Of a stretch of DNA of 64,000 nt, positions 42,183 to 53,526 are shown one piece after another. The position numbers and the translations under genes were made by a program. Within the stretch, counting starts at the first letter, position 1; the number at the start of each line of letters is the position of its first letter. Source of the stretch: Eutreptiella sp. 'Long Island Sound 2002' (lineage: Eukaryota > Euglenozoa > Euglenophyceae > Eutreptiales > Eutreptiaceae). Location of the stretch: NCBI GenBank assembly GCA_964036045.1, contig OZ038381.1:103669367-103733366 (forward strand). The letters are read 5' to 3'. The notes beneath the pieces were generated by a model, which was not told the origin of the DNA, searched no databases, and saw only the letters and a program-made list of their open reading frames with translations.

Positions 42183-42915
42183 ATGACGCCCTCCAAAAAA
42201 ACCAAAAACGGATCAACGGGTTGTAGAGAGGGAGCGAAAGAAGATGGAAGATAAACGCAGAGCTGAAAATCTGAACCGAGCTGAGGTTCTCAACAGGGCC
42301 CAATTGCGGAAACAGCAAGAGAATGAATGAGACAGGGAAAGGGAGGCCGCAGCACGGGAGCGGAAGAGGAATGTTCCGGCTGCAGCCAGGAAAAAGGGAG
42401 AAACTGTTGCTCGTACACTTGCAGCCATCTGTTTTCTCGGTCTTGTTGCTGGAGCATCTGTGGCGGCTTGTAGGCGGCGACTTGCGGCTGAAAATGTTTC
42501 TGCTGCACAACGTGCCAGCTCTGCCGCTGATTTGCACCAGTTCCCGGACAAAAAAATTGCTGCTCCTCCACAAGGCGAGAAAGATGCAGGAGCGGGCGGC
42601 AACAAAGCAGCAGAGCTGGCAACCACCCTGGCCGGCGTCAAGACCCTTGCAGCTGAGGCGAAGGAGTTGAAAATGCATTGTCAAGAGGGACCACTTGTGC
42701 ACTCAAGTGCCTGTCTGCCGGTGTTTCAACCTCGTGTTCCGAGAGTATATTTGCCTCGCTCGCAAGGTCCTTCTGCATTTTCAGCTTGGCGGACAATACC
42801 TGCTCCTCCCCTTCATGCACCGCCTCTGCTTCCTGCACGGCCTGCCCCTCCTGCACCGCCTGCTCCGGTACCTGCTTACGCTCCGATCAGCGGTTCCTCA
42901 TGGCCACAGCAGTAG
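42183..42915 (+). pseudogene. Coiled-coil protein, frame-broken
   Basis: ATG at 42183 opens MTPSKKTK. A one-base change in the A run near 42202 moves to the frame TDQRVVERERKKMEDKRRAE, NLNRAEVLNRAQLRKQQENE, an in-frame TGA (42328-42330), then DREREAAARERKRNVPAAAR. The charged, Ala-rich heptads indicate a long coiled coil. A hydrophobic segment LAAICFLGLVAGASVAAC follows and could be a membrane anchor. The C-terminus is Ala/Lys-rich, then Pro-rich (PPAPPAPVPAYAP). No family is recognised. CGA for TGA would restore Arg in an Arg-rich stretch. Confidence 0.45.
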
Positions 42916-43624
42916 CCACAATGGGCACAATGGGCCCATGACACTAGGCAATATTGATCTGGATTAGATAGCTAGATTCGATAGATGACATGGACCCGCT
43001 GGCACTGTATCATGACTGACTGACTGCAGAAATGCACTCAGCTGCATGTGTACCTGCCTTTCCACATCCGACGTCTGACCACTGACCACTTTCTGTGCCA
43101 TTTTCACCATTTTAGAGGTGCACATGCACCATCATTCGCTGTAGACTAGGGTACTCAGCCGCCTTGGCCAGAGCACATGCACAGAGTTTATGTACGATCG
43201 TCAGCGCATCGTGACATTGGGGACATTCGGGACGGTGCGTCGGTGTGTGTGTGTGTGTGTCCATCGGGTGACGGATGGAAAAATCAAGTTTGTTGTGATT
43301 TTTGTATGTTTGTCAGCGCATCGATTTTTTTCGTTATTCATTTACCGCCATGGTGGGGTTCTCGGAACAGATTCCTGGTCGAGCACCCAACCCCGCCCGT
43401 GCACCCGCACAACGCCCTTGGGGTGAAGAGGGGAAGTCTGGGTCGCTGAACCACATGCGCCCTTTGGCCGCCTCCCTCGGTAATGTACTTGTACTCGAGC
43501 TGTGGCATGCATTGCATGCTGCGGCCTGCGTCTTGCCTCAAATATTGAAGCATGTTAGTCTGAGGCGTTCGGGACTCGAAACGGAAGGTGTCGCTTTGCT
43601 TGTGCACAGGTTGTCTGACCGGAC
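42916..43624. other. No supported gene; GT microsatellite
   Basis: Plus frames of 73-108 codons lack motifs. A (GT)9-type microsatellite lies at about 43243-43260. Confidence 0.4.
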
Positions 43625-44195
43625 TTAACGTTTTTTCTGTGATTCGAAAGCATTATCTGGGCTGTCAGATGCCACAATTTCCTCGCAAAGCGATGCAGCA
43701 AGCGGACAGTCATGGACAAATTTCCTTGGCTCTGCAGTAGTGGAAAATGATTGGCAATGATTTGTGCATTGTTCAAGTGGCATTTCGAACCAATTGCAGT
43801 CTTCTGCAGAGGTTTTGTGATACGAGTTAACTTTTTTTCTGTGATTCAAAAACATTTTCTGAGGTCCGTATCAACCATCAGCGCTGTCGGATGCCACGAT
43901 TCCCTCACAAAGCGATGCAGCAGGCGGACAGTCATGGACACATTTCCCCGGCTCTGTAGTAGTGAAAAATGATTGGCAATGATTCGCGCAGTGTTCCAGT
44001 ACCATTTGGAAACAATTGGATTCTTCTGCATATTTTCTCTGATACGAGTTAACTTTTTTTCCGCGATTCAAAAACATTTTCTGAGGTCCATATCAAGCAT
44101 CAGGGCTTTTGGAAGCCACGATTGCCTCAAAAAGCAATGCTGCAAGCAGACAGTCAGGAACACATTTACTTGGCTCTGCAGTAGCGAATATTGAC
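43625..44195 (+). repeat. About 220-bp tandem repeat, 2.6 copies
   Basis: Units start near 43625, 43828 and 44048 and share GAGTTAACTTTTTTTCTGTG, GCGATGCAGCA and TTTCC-x-x-GGCTCTGTAGTAG. Frames on both strands are shadows. Confidence 0.75.
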
Positions 44196-44201
44196 TGGCC
44201 A

Positions 44202-44690
44202 CAAACATAAAATTTACAGCATGCATGTGCAGCAAAATGTGGCATTTTGTATCAAAAATTGGCCAAAATTGGCCATTTTATAGTCGAAATTTGCGTTTTT
44301 TGCCTGAGACAAGCAATTCCAAGAACCCCCCCCTTTTTGAACATTGCTGGATGCAAGACTGCAAGTAGTATGTACTTAAATATCACAAACCCATAATGTA
44401 CAGCATGCATGCGCAGCAAAATGTGCCATTTTTGATCAGAAAATGGTAAAAATTGGCCATTTTATCGTCAAAAATCCAGTTTTCTCGCCTCAGACAAGCA
44501 ATCCCAAGAATCCCCCCTATTTTGAGGGTGCTTGATGCAAAGCTGCAAGTAATAGGGACAAAACAATCACAAGAACATAAGATACAGCATGTATGTGCAG
44601 CACAATATGCCATTTTCCATCAGACATTGGCCAAAATATGCCATTTATAGTCAAAAACTCAGTTTGTTTGGCCTCAGAGGGGCCCAAAGG
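44202..44690 (+). repeat. About 185-bp tandem repeat, 2.6 copies
   Basis: Units begin ACAAACATAAAATTTACAGC (44202), near 44387 and near 44572. Each has CAGCAAAATGTG-x-CATTTT, AAAATTGGCCATTTTAT and AGACAAGCAAT-CCAAGAA blocks. It abuts the previous satellite. Confidence 0.75.
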
Positions 44691-44719
44691 GAGGATGTGG
44701 GTGGAGGGGGCGAAAGGAT

Positions 44720-44970
44720 GTTTTTTAAAATAATGTCTTTTTATTCATCAAAAGACCACAAAAAAGATGCAAACCACTTGGCAATCAATTTTTCGATTTC
44801 CCGCGAATTTCTCGGCGGGTTCTGCTTGCCAGCCCAACCAAAATGGCCCCAGTAGGAGGGTGTGCGGGGGGCAAAAAATTGTTTTTTCAAATAATATTTT
44901 GTTCACATAAACATAACCCAAAAAGGATGTAAACCACTTGCCAATCAATTTCTCAATTTCGCGACAATTT
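44720..44970 (+). repeat. AT-rich repeat, two copies
   Basis: Two units share GATGCAAACCACTTGGCAAT / GATGTAAACCACTTGCCAAT, then CAATTTCTCAATTTC-like sequence, and a GGAGG-x-TGTGGGGGG-like start. Third distinct satellite in a row. Confidence 0.6.
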
Positions 44971-45134
44971 ATAGGGATTAGAGTCCTAGTCCGGAGGCTG
45001 CCTCCCTGTCCTCTTCCGGGGCAGGAAGAGGGCGTAGTAGTCCTGTTCCTTCAGCGCCTTGACGTCCACGTTGTTGCAGTTGGCTTTGCAGATGGTGGCA
45101 TCGGCCCCTGGCAGGAGCTGCCGGTGGTGGGGGA

Positions 45135-46274
45135 CTATGTGCGCATCAGCCTGGCTGAACATGCCGATGACACACTTTCGTTCTGCTCCTTCCGTTGTGC
45201 CAACGCAAGAATGGCCGCCGGTTGGGCCTGAGTGATGGGCCCCGCGTGGAGTTCCGGAACGTCATTGGTCCGGACAGCTTCGCCCCCCCATGTGGCTCGC
45301 AAGTGCGCCCCCTGGTGCGGGCTCGAGACCAAACTAGGAGCGGTGGTCCATCCTGGCTGATGCCGCTTGGCGGCAGCACAGATGGTGCTCATCAAGTCCG
45401 CCTCGGGCCGGGGCTTGGCAGTCATGTGGTAGGCCTGGGTTGGCGCTTGCCGCCAGTTTGCTTGGGGCGGGAAGGCCCCTTGCCTGGCATTATTGTGGCA
45501 GATCATCCATTTGCTGTTGGTCAGGACATGTGAGCGGTAGCCCATGGCAAAACCGTCAAGAATGGGCTGGCAGCTGGTGGCGTGCTACACCAGCACTTTC
45601 TCCTGCTGGGGCCCAGCGGGTAGCGCCTCACCATCCGTGTCCTGGACACATGCGCATCCGTGCAGTGTTTCACAGCATGAGTGAGGCACGTTGTCCTGCG
45701 GCCCTGGGATGCTTCGTGTCATTTGCACTGGGCCATGGTGGTGGACGAAGTCCTCCCCCTCATCAGGCAGGAGCGCGGCCGCGACAGCACACAGTGTAAG
45801 CTTGTGGCTGGCTGCGGGCTGGCGGGGCTGTTTGTTGCCGTGCGCGACCGCCAGAAGCAAATCTGCTGGCAAACCCGCCACGGGCTCCAGGGTGACTGCT
45901 GCAAATGTGGATGTTAGAGCCTGGCCATCGGCATCTTCTCCATGCCAAAGGTGCAGATCGGAAAGGAAGTTTTTGCCTGTGTAGTTGTCTGCGTGGACTG
46001 ACACAGTAGCTACATTGTGGCTGCATGCGGCCGCAAAAAGAGGTTGCGGGCCAAGGATGTTGCAGGCATGATGCTTCACCGCTGGCTGACAATGTTTGGG
46101 ATCGGACGTGCCATTTGCAGCGGCTGTTGACTCCAGTTCACACGCGGATGGTTCAAGGCCATGTGTTCCCTCATGGCAATACGCCATGCCACTAGCTTTA
46201 CCTATCTCAGCCGGTCTAACAGCCAAGGTGAAGTCGCCAGAAGGCAGCTGTTTGAGGAGCTGGGCAAGATCCAC
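45135..46274 (-). pseudogene. Unassigned gene with in-frame TAG
   Basis: ATG at 46274 opens MDLAQLLKQLPSGDFTLAVR. Further blocks are HADNYTGKNFLSDLHLWHG, VAGLPADLLLAVAHGNKQPR, CETLHGCACVQDTDGEALPA and KVLV, then TAG at 45583-45585. The same frame goes on HATSCQPILDGFAMGYRSHV, TNSKWMICHNNARQGAFPPQ and KPRPEADLMSTICAAAKRHQ and ends at 45135. CAG for TAG would read Gln. About 380 codons in all. Its regular residue use marks it as a former gene, perhaps of an element. No domain is recognised. Confidence 0.45.
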
Positions 46275-46671
46275 GTCGCCCAGAAAGCCTTAACTGGTTT
46301 AAGGAGATGTGGCCAGCCCAGGGAGGAGGGCTGACACCTGGGGCCCCCTGGTTAATGGCCTGATTACTCGTTGGTTGGAGCGTGAGCGGACCCCGGGGAA
46401 CGTGAAAAGGATCCAACGGTCGCCCCCTGGCTTCCAGACGGAGATGGAGGACAACAAAGTGCATCCGGGAGCCAAGTGGATAGTACAGCGCGTGAGGGAT
46501 GGGGGGAGGTACCAATGTGGGTGAGAGCAATGCTGCGCTGTCGACGACCGCTATCCACAGGAAAACCCCCTGCACGCACCCCAAAGGCTGTGCTGGGGGG
46601 GACGCGTAAAACACGCTCACGCTCTTCCAAACCAATTCTTGTTTTCCCATGGGTTGATAAGTTTCATATGA

Positions 46672-47247
46672 TTGAAATATTGGTTGTCTTTCCTGATTCG
46701 ATTCCAGACCTCAGCGAGAACAGAGAAGAAAACCAGACAAGACAGTGTATCCCGTGCGTGCCCCAAAACATCTAGCGAAGTGTATGTCGTAGCACTAGGC
46801 CAACGGAACGTGAACACAACGAACGTCGACAAAGAAAACAAAAGATGTTCCGACGCGGCAAGGTATGTAGCTGCCAAGAGACTACCACGTGCTAACGAGC
46901 ACGACACCAAAGGAGCACGAGAGCAACACGGGGAAAGAAAAATGGACGAGTCAAGATTGCACTACGGGCAAGGCAAGGAAAATACAAGACTAACAAACAC
47001 CGAACAACGACACATAAAAGCGCTTACTCTTGGGTGCCGCAAAAACCAACGAGTGGGGAAAAAGTTAAAACGTCCCGCGCTAAATGCCGACAAAACCTCG
47101 TCCCCATCCCCTTGTTTTTTTGTACCAAATGACACCTCGCTCACGGAGCGCCCAAACGACGGGTGCACCGCAAGAGAGCCACCGCAATACGCGTGCACGG
47201 AGGGTCTAAGACCTGCATGCTTCCACACATTGTACATGTGTCCATGA
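46672..47247 (+). CDS. Hypothetical basic ORF
   Basis: 191 codons, Lys/Arg/Asn/Thr-rich: RNVNTTNVDKENKRCSDAAR, GAREQHGERKMDESRLHYGQ, LGCRKNQRVGKKLKRPALNA, ending TLYMCP. It passes into the A/C-rich tract that follows and shares its composition, so chance openness is possible. No motif. Confidence 0.25.
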   Translation: MKYWLSFLIRFQTSARTEKKTRQDSVSRACPKTSSEVYVVALGQRNVNTTNVDKENKRCSDAARYVAAKRLPRANEHDTKGAREQHGERKMDESRLHYGQGKENTRLTNTEQRHIKALTLGCRKNQRVGKKLKRPALNADKTSSPSPCFFVPNDTSLTERPNDGCTAREPPQYACTEGLRPACFHTLYMCP

Positions 47248-47394
47248 GCAAGCCGAGGTGAACGACACCACGAGGCGAAGCCGGAACCGGAGAGGCCATA
47301 ACGAATACATACCGGCGGGCGCTAACGGGCCATACCAACATGCCAACTACACACCAAGCCGCTAGGTAACACATGACAACGAGACATGACACAA

Positions 47395-48903
47395 AAAAAC
47401 GCCACGAAACACAAAACACCAAAACACAACGAGCAACCATACAACGCCACACAACAACGCAAAATACTATACCACACAACAAACCGTCACATGACAACAC
47501 ACAACACCGCGTGACATGACAGGACACCACATGACACAACATGGCACAATGCAATGCCACCCAACAAAACACAAAGCAACGCAACACGACACAACACAAA
47601 ACCACAACACGCACGACGCCACAACACAACGAATGAACCATACAACTCCACACAACAAAACACAATAGTAGCCAACACCACACAACGCCACACAACAAAA
47701 CACAACACCACACGACATAACATGACACCACACAACACAACAATGCTGCACAACCCGGAATGCCACGCACCAACACACCACGGAACACAACACGGCGCAA
47801 TACATCACAACGCCATACAACACAAACTCCACCATATACCGCAAGACGACGCCGAACGCAACAACACAACACACCACGATGCAACGCCACACGACGACCA
47901 TGAAAAAACCGGACACCACCTACCACACCACACCGCACCACGCAGCATACTAACTACGCAACATGCCGCGAGGCAACACAAGGCCACAAGACACGACACA
48001 AAACAACGCCACAGAACGACAGACACCGAAGCCCAACGAGCAACCATACAACACTACAAAACGAACAAAGAAGCAACACACCACAACGAACCGACACACA
48101 ACACAGCACCACACCACACGACACAACACGACACCGCACCACACAACATGGCAGAACCCAACGCCACACAACAAAACACAATACTACGCACCACAACACA
48201 ATCCAACACCACGAAACACGAAACACCAAAAGAACACAAAGAGAAAAAACCGTACAACACCACGCAACAACACAACATTATGCCACACAACACAGCGCCG
48301 AACAACAAAGCACCGCACCACACCACATAACAAGACGACGCGCAACACAACAACACAACAATTGACGTAACCCGTGGCGCCGCTAAGCAACAAAACACAA
48401 CGCGATACAACCCTGCACAATACATCACCACACCACGCAACGCAAACACCACCACATACCACAACCTGACGCCCAACCCAACCCCACAGCACACCCGAAT
48501 ACCACACACCACGGCCACCACAACACCGGACATGACACCACACGCGGCAACACATCACACAACATAACAACTACACAACACGCCGCAAGGCGACACAAGA
48601 CAACAACACGCGACGCAAAACGACGTCTCAAAACAAGAAATACCACAGCCCAACGAACAACCATACAACACCACACAACACAAGGAAATACTACACCACA
48701 CAACGAACGGCCACACGACAAAACACAACACGACATGAGACGACACTACACGACACGACACGGCACAACCCAACGCCACACAACGAAACACAAAACACGC
48801 CACGAGACAACACAGCGACACCACCCTACGACACCAGACGACAAAACACAATACTACGCAACACGACACAACACCAGTTGACAAAACACAACGCCGAACG
48901 ACC
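47395..48903 (+). repeat. A/C-rich low-complexity tract
   Basis: About 1.5 kb made of CACAACACCACACAACAAAA-like words with very little T or G on the plus strand. Frames read as His/Thr/Asn/Gln strings (NTTRHNMTPHNTT). There is no fixed period. The same composition, inverted, appears on the minus strand of 57.1-58.3 and 61.1-62.2 kb, and again on the plus strand at 62.82-62.94 kb. Confidence 0.8.
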
Positions 48904-48904
48904 A

Positions 48905-48923
48905 AGGAAGGTAGGTAGGTAGG
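48905..48923 (+). repeat. (GGTA)n junction tract
   Basis: Four GGTA units at the change from A/C-rich to GC-rich DNA. Compare 18217-18230. Confidence 0.75.
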
Positions 48924-49489
48924 TATCTTTGGGAGCTCAGGATGCGTCCTTTGACAATGCAGGAAGAACGTCTTACCATGGCGGGGTCCTGTCCCTCCGA
49001 CTGCCCTAGGTCAGGTGCCTCTTAAGCCGTCCCCGCAGGTGCTTGGGAAGGCAGTGTCGCGGCCACCCGGTCCAGGTGTCCCAGGTTGGAGGGTGTCCCC
49101 ACATGTGTCCATGGGTAGGGCCACATGCCCCCTCATTTGGGCGGCAGCTCTGGGGGCTGCCCAGCCGTGTGGAGTTTCTCTCACCACAAGGGGTATTCCT
49201 CCCGCTCGTCTACGGTACAACCGCCTCACCCTTGTGGCATGAGTTGCGGGGCCTTTCTGCTTTCGCAGGCGACCCCCTCCTGGACTGTGTACCGGCTTGC
49301 CTGTCACCGGTTGCTTCCATGGCTCCGGGTGACGTTTGCCATGTTCCCCGATGCAGCCTGGCCCGGCTCGGACCAGTGGCCTTGGGGTACCGCCCTTGCT
49401 GCTGGCCCGGTGGGTCGGCTGGGTCGCCCCAGTGCGTTTGACCCATGGGGTGTTGGTTCTTTGCTGTCCCTCGGCCGCCCTACGTGTGC

Positions 49490-51290
49490 ACGTGTGTGCG
49501 GTGTCCTGGGCCACTTGGCTGCTGTTCGCCGCTGTGCCCGCTCGGTGTGTTGTGTTGCGTGTGCGGCGTCCTGGGCCACTTGGCTCCTGCTCACCGGTGT
49601 GCCCGCTCGGTGCGTTGCTTTGCGTGTGCGGTGTCCCAGGCCACTTAGCTTATGTTCAACGGTGTGGCCGCGTGGTTTGTTGTGTTGCGTCTGCTGTCTC
49701 CTGGGCCACTTGGCTCCTGTTAACCGGTGCGCCTGCTTGGTGCGTTGTGTTGGGTGTGCGCTGTCCTGGGCAACCTCGCTCGTGTTCACCGGTGTGCCCG
49801 CTGAGTGTGTTGTGTTGTGTGTGCGGTGTTCTGGGCCACTGGGCTCCTGTTCAGCGGTGTGCCCGCTCGGTGTGTTGTGTTGCGTGTGCGGTGTCCTGGG
49901 CTACTTGGCTCGTCTTCACTGGTGCGCCCGCTTGGTGCGTTCCTTTACTTTTGCGGTGTCCTGGGCCACTTGGCTCCTGTTCACGGGTGTGCCCGCTCGG
50001 TCTGTTGTGTTGTGTGTGCGTTGTCCTGGGCCACTTGCCTCCTGTTCACCGGTGCGCCCGCTTGGTGCGTTGCTTTGCTTGTGCGGTGTCCTGGGCCACT
50101 TGGCTCCTGTTCACCGGTGTGTCTGCTCCGTGTGTTGTGTTGCGCGTGCGGTGTCCAGGGCCACTTGGCTCCTGTTCACCGGTGTGCCCGCTCGGTGTGT
50201 TGTGTTGCGTGTACGGTGTCCTGGACCCCTTGGCTCCTGTTCAGGGGTGTACCCGCTCGGTGTGTTGTGTTGCGTGTGCGGTGTCCTGGGCCACTTGCCT
50301 CCTGTTCACCGGTGTGCCCGCCCGGTGTTTTGTGTGGCGTGTACGGTGTCCTAGATCCCTTGGCTCCTGTTCACCGGTGTGCCCCCTCGTTGTGTTGTGT
50401 TGCGTGTGCCGTGTCCTGGACCTCTTGGCTCGTGTTTATCGGTGTGCCCTCTCGGTGTGTTGTGTTGCGTGTGCGGTGTCCTGGCCTACTTGGCTCGTTT
50501 TCACCGGTGCGCCCGCTTGGTGCGTTCCTTTACTTTTGCGGTGTCCTGGGCCACTTGGCTCCTGTTCACGGGTGTGCCCGCTCGGTCTGTTGTGTTGCGT
50601 GTGCGGTGTCCTGGGCCTCCTGGCTCCTGTTCACCGGTGCGCCCGCTTAATCCGTTGCTTTGCTTGTGCGGTGTCCTGGGCCACTTGGCTCCTGTTCACC
50701 GGTGTGCCTGCTCCGTGTGTTGTGTTGCGCGTGCGGTGACCAGGGCCACTTGGCTCCTGTTCACCGGTGTGCCCGCTCGGTGTGTTGTGTTGCGTGTACG
50801 ATGTCCTGGACCCCTTGGCTCCTGTTCAGGGGTGTACCCACTAGGTGTGTTGTGTTGCGTGTGCGGTGTCCTGGACCACTTGCCTCCTGTTCACCGGTGT
50901 GCCCGCCCGGTGTTTTGTGTTGCGTGTACGGTGTCCTAGATCCCTTGGCTCCTGTTCACCGGTGTGCCCCCTCGGTGTGTCGTGTTGCGTGTGCCGTGTC
51001 CTGGACCTCTTGGCTCCTGTTTACCGGTGTGCCCTCTCGGTGTGTTGTGTTGCGTGTGCGCTGTCCTGGGCCATTTGGCTCCTGTTCACCGGTGTGCTCG
51101 CTCGGTGTGCTGTGTTGGGTGTGCGGTGTCCTGGGTCCCTTGGCTCCTGTTAACGGGTGTGCCCGTTCGGTGTGTTGTGTTGCGCGTACGGTGTTCTGGG
51201 CCCCATGGCTCTTGTTCACCCCTGTGCGGTGTCCTGGGTGACTTGGCTCCTGTTCACCGGTGTGCTCGCTCGGTGTGTTGTGCTTTGGGT
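49490..51290 (+). repeat. 65-bp satellite, about 27 copies
   Basis: The word GCCCGCTCGG or GCCCGCTTGG recurs at 49861, 49926, 49991, 50056, 50121 and 50186, so the period is 65 bp. Each unit holds GTGCGGTGTCCTGGGCCACT and TGGCTCCTGTTCACCGG. Because 65 is not a multiple of 3, each frame cycles through three readings, and all three plus frames stay open over hundreds of codons with Cys/Val/Leu-rich nonsense. Confidence 0.9.
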
Positions 51291-51314
51291 TGCGTGTGCG
51301 GTGTTGCGTGTGCG

Positions 51315-51405
51315 GGGTGTCGCTGCAGGGCGCTCACTCGTCCATCCGGACGGCGGCTGTTTCTAGCCGGCAGGGGCTGGGTACCCTCCGGGCGCACACT
51401 CGTCC
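51315..51405 (+). repeat. About 70-bp GC-rich repeat, part left of LTR element 2
   Basis: Units contain CTCGTCCATCCGGACGGCGG, CTGTTTC and GGCAGGGGCTGGGTACC. The unit broken at 51405 continues at 54612, beyond LTR element 2. Confidence 0.75.
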
Positions 51406-52475
51406 TGACGTGTATTGGTACGCCCCTGGCTCTTGGTTACTGAATTCTGCTCCTTGGGGAAGAGCTTGAGGTCTTTCAAACCCATTTCTATACTCATATT
51501 TGAGGCATATGGAGCACTCATTCTACAGGCTATGTGAGCACTCTTCAAGAGACATTAAAAGAGCAAGTAAGCACAAGAGAGTGCGGACTACCACGCAAAT
51601 AGAAATTGTTCTAGGAGCTTTGCTCGGCCCATGACACAATCTGGTGTCCTGAGGGGGAAGAGAGGGCAAACAAGGCAATAACTTAGGTTAATACACGTGT
51701 AAACATACCTAAGTACCTAACCATGTGCTAAGGTTAGATGTTTAGGAAAAGTCAACGTAAATCAGGGCACCACAGGCCCTGTGACCTGAGATTCAGGTCG
51801 TCAATGACTGTCGTCGACGGAAGCTGTGCTGTGGTCAACATGTCTAAGTCAGTTCTGGGTCAGACCAAGGTCAAACAAGTCAAACCATGTCATAAAGATG
51901 TTGAAAACATGGTTGAAACTTGGAACATCGGTCTCCCCCCATGCGCCAGCCTAGAGGCCTTAGGACATTCTGGCGCCATATGATATTTTTTCTGAAAACC
52001 TATGGACTTATACTTAATATTTCCCATAGGGGAGTGAACGGCCATCGCAGCAGGCCGTCTCTGGAAAATTTGCAACATAGTGCATGTTAATGAAAAATGC
52101 CATAGGATACACTACAAATCCACAATAATTCATTAGAAACTGATATAAAAACAGCCTTTCTGGAGCTTTTACGCACATTCCCGACATTTTCTGTCAAGAA
52201 AATAATGTCGTAAAAATGACGGCGACGATAGGCGCCCGCTGCCGCGCCATTGGTTCTAATTACTTTGAAGGTTCAATGAACCTTCAAATGTTTTAGAAAC
52301 TGCAAAAACCTGAAAAAAAGGGCTAAAATAGCTATTTCCAAGCCAAGCCGGAGCCATTTCCTGTCCTGATACTACAGACTAGCTGACATCTGCACTGGAG
52401 TGTCAGCGTACTTCCGGAGATACTTTTACCTATAAAAATGAACCTGCATATGAGCACATGGCCACATATGCATCA
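51406..52475 (-). repeat. 3' LTR of LTR element 2
   Basis: 1,070 bp. Differs from the other LTR by substitutions and small indels, including about 20 bases missing near its right end (no TATCCTGGCCCCCATGGAG). Confidence 0.85.
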
Positions 52476-52486
52476 CCCCCCTCCTT

Positions 52487-52855
52487 AAAAGGTTTCTATG
52501 AACTTTTTTTAGAGAAACCTCAAAGGGGTAAAAGTAACTCATGCTTTGCCCTATGTGCTTTTCCTGCTTCAGTTTTTCGAAAAACACCCATCCTGAAAAA
52601 ACAGAGTCCTTGGGCAAAAAAACATAAGCAAAAGAAACAAGTATAAAAAACTGTTTTTTTTTTACCAAAAGCTGTGGTGCAAGTAAAATGTATGGTTCAA
52701 ACAACCTTAAACAGAAGTATAGTACAACCAAGCAATGGCAAGAATCGCCAGAAAACAGACGTATTTACAACATATACTGCTGAATATATATCACTTGGAC
52801 TCTGGCAGGACTGGCAGGAAGTGACAAAGGGCTTGGAAAAAAAATACAAATATGA
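52487..52855. other. 3' untranslated part of LTR element 2
   Basis: AT-rich stretch between the internal ORF stop and the polypurine tract. It contains T and A runs. No gene is seen. Confidence 0.45.
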
Positions 52856-53479
52856 TTAGAGAGGGTTAGCCACTCTCGGAGCCAATGGGGCTCTTATAAT
52901 TCTTGAAAACAATTTCTCCATCTCCTTATCAAAGATCTCCACCTCCTTGGCTGTGAATGGATGACGGTCTTTTCGCCTTGACGTCGTCGTCTGGCGACAG
53001 CTACCTTTGCTGGAGCTGTCCCACATGTCAAATTCATGGTGCCCTTGCTGTTGGGCTTCATAAAAATCAATTGGTTGTTGGAACTCATTTGGGGCATGGT
53101 CATTCCATTTAATTGGACTGGTTTCTGGCCCACTGTCGTCGCTGGACGCCGCTGACAAAGTTGTCGTAAAATATTCGGCGATCTCCGCCGCCTCTGAGAC
53201 AGAGTAAGTGGCACACCAAGGCTCATTGTCTTGGTCATGATCAATTTCTTGATTGTCTTGAAGTTCTTGATGATGCTCCTCAGTCCAAGTACTTGAGGAG
53301 GAGGTGGAGGTTGTGGAGCATACCTGGATGTATTGTTGCTCCAGGCCTTCGCAGGCCAGACCGGGGTGCCGACTGGTTGATCTGCAGTCCAATCTTGGAC
53401 TTGGTGAAGAGGTTGAGCTCCTCGGATTGGCTCCTTCTTGTTGCTTGTGCCAAGGGTCCACAAACCTTGAAGAACACAA
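52856..53479 (-). CDS. Internal ORF of LTR element 2
   Basis: 207 codons without a credible ATG at the start. They read WTEEHHQELQDNQEIDHDQD, WCATYSVSEAAEIAEYFTTT, HAPNEFQQPIDFYEAQQQGH, FTAKEVEIFDKEMEKLFSRI and a stop. Ser/Gln/Asp-rich with a helical C-terminus. A shifted upstream frame (FFVFFKVCGPLAQATRRSQS) probably supplied the N-terminus. It may be a Gag remnant. No zinc knuckle and no protease are present. Confidence 0.45.
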   Translation of the reverse strand: MCSSRFVDPWHKQQEGANPRSSTSSPSPRLDCRSTSRHPGLACEGLEQQYIQVCSTTSTSSSSTWTEEHHQELQDNQEIDHDQDNEPWCATYSVSEAAEIAEYFTTTLSAASSDDSGPETSPIKWNDHAPNEFQQPIDFYEAQQQGHHEFDMWDSSSKGSCRQTTTSRRKDRHPFTAKEVEIFDKEMEKLFSRIIRAPLAPRVANPL

Positions 53480-53526
53480 AGAACTCCAAGTTCTCCGTCA
53501 GGACTGCATCGACTCTAGAACAATTT

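Noticed and set aside
48905-48923. Telomere repeat
   Set aside because: Only four GGTA units, internal, and repeated at another insertion border (18217). It fits an element tail better.
49490-51290. CRISPR-like array
   Set aside because: The repeat is a head-to-tail 65-bp satellite with no unique spacers, in a eukaryotic context with no cas genes.
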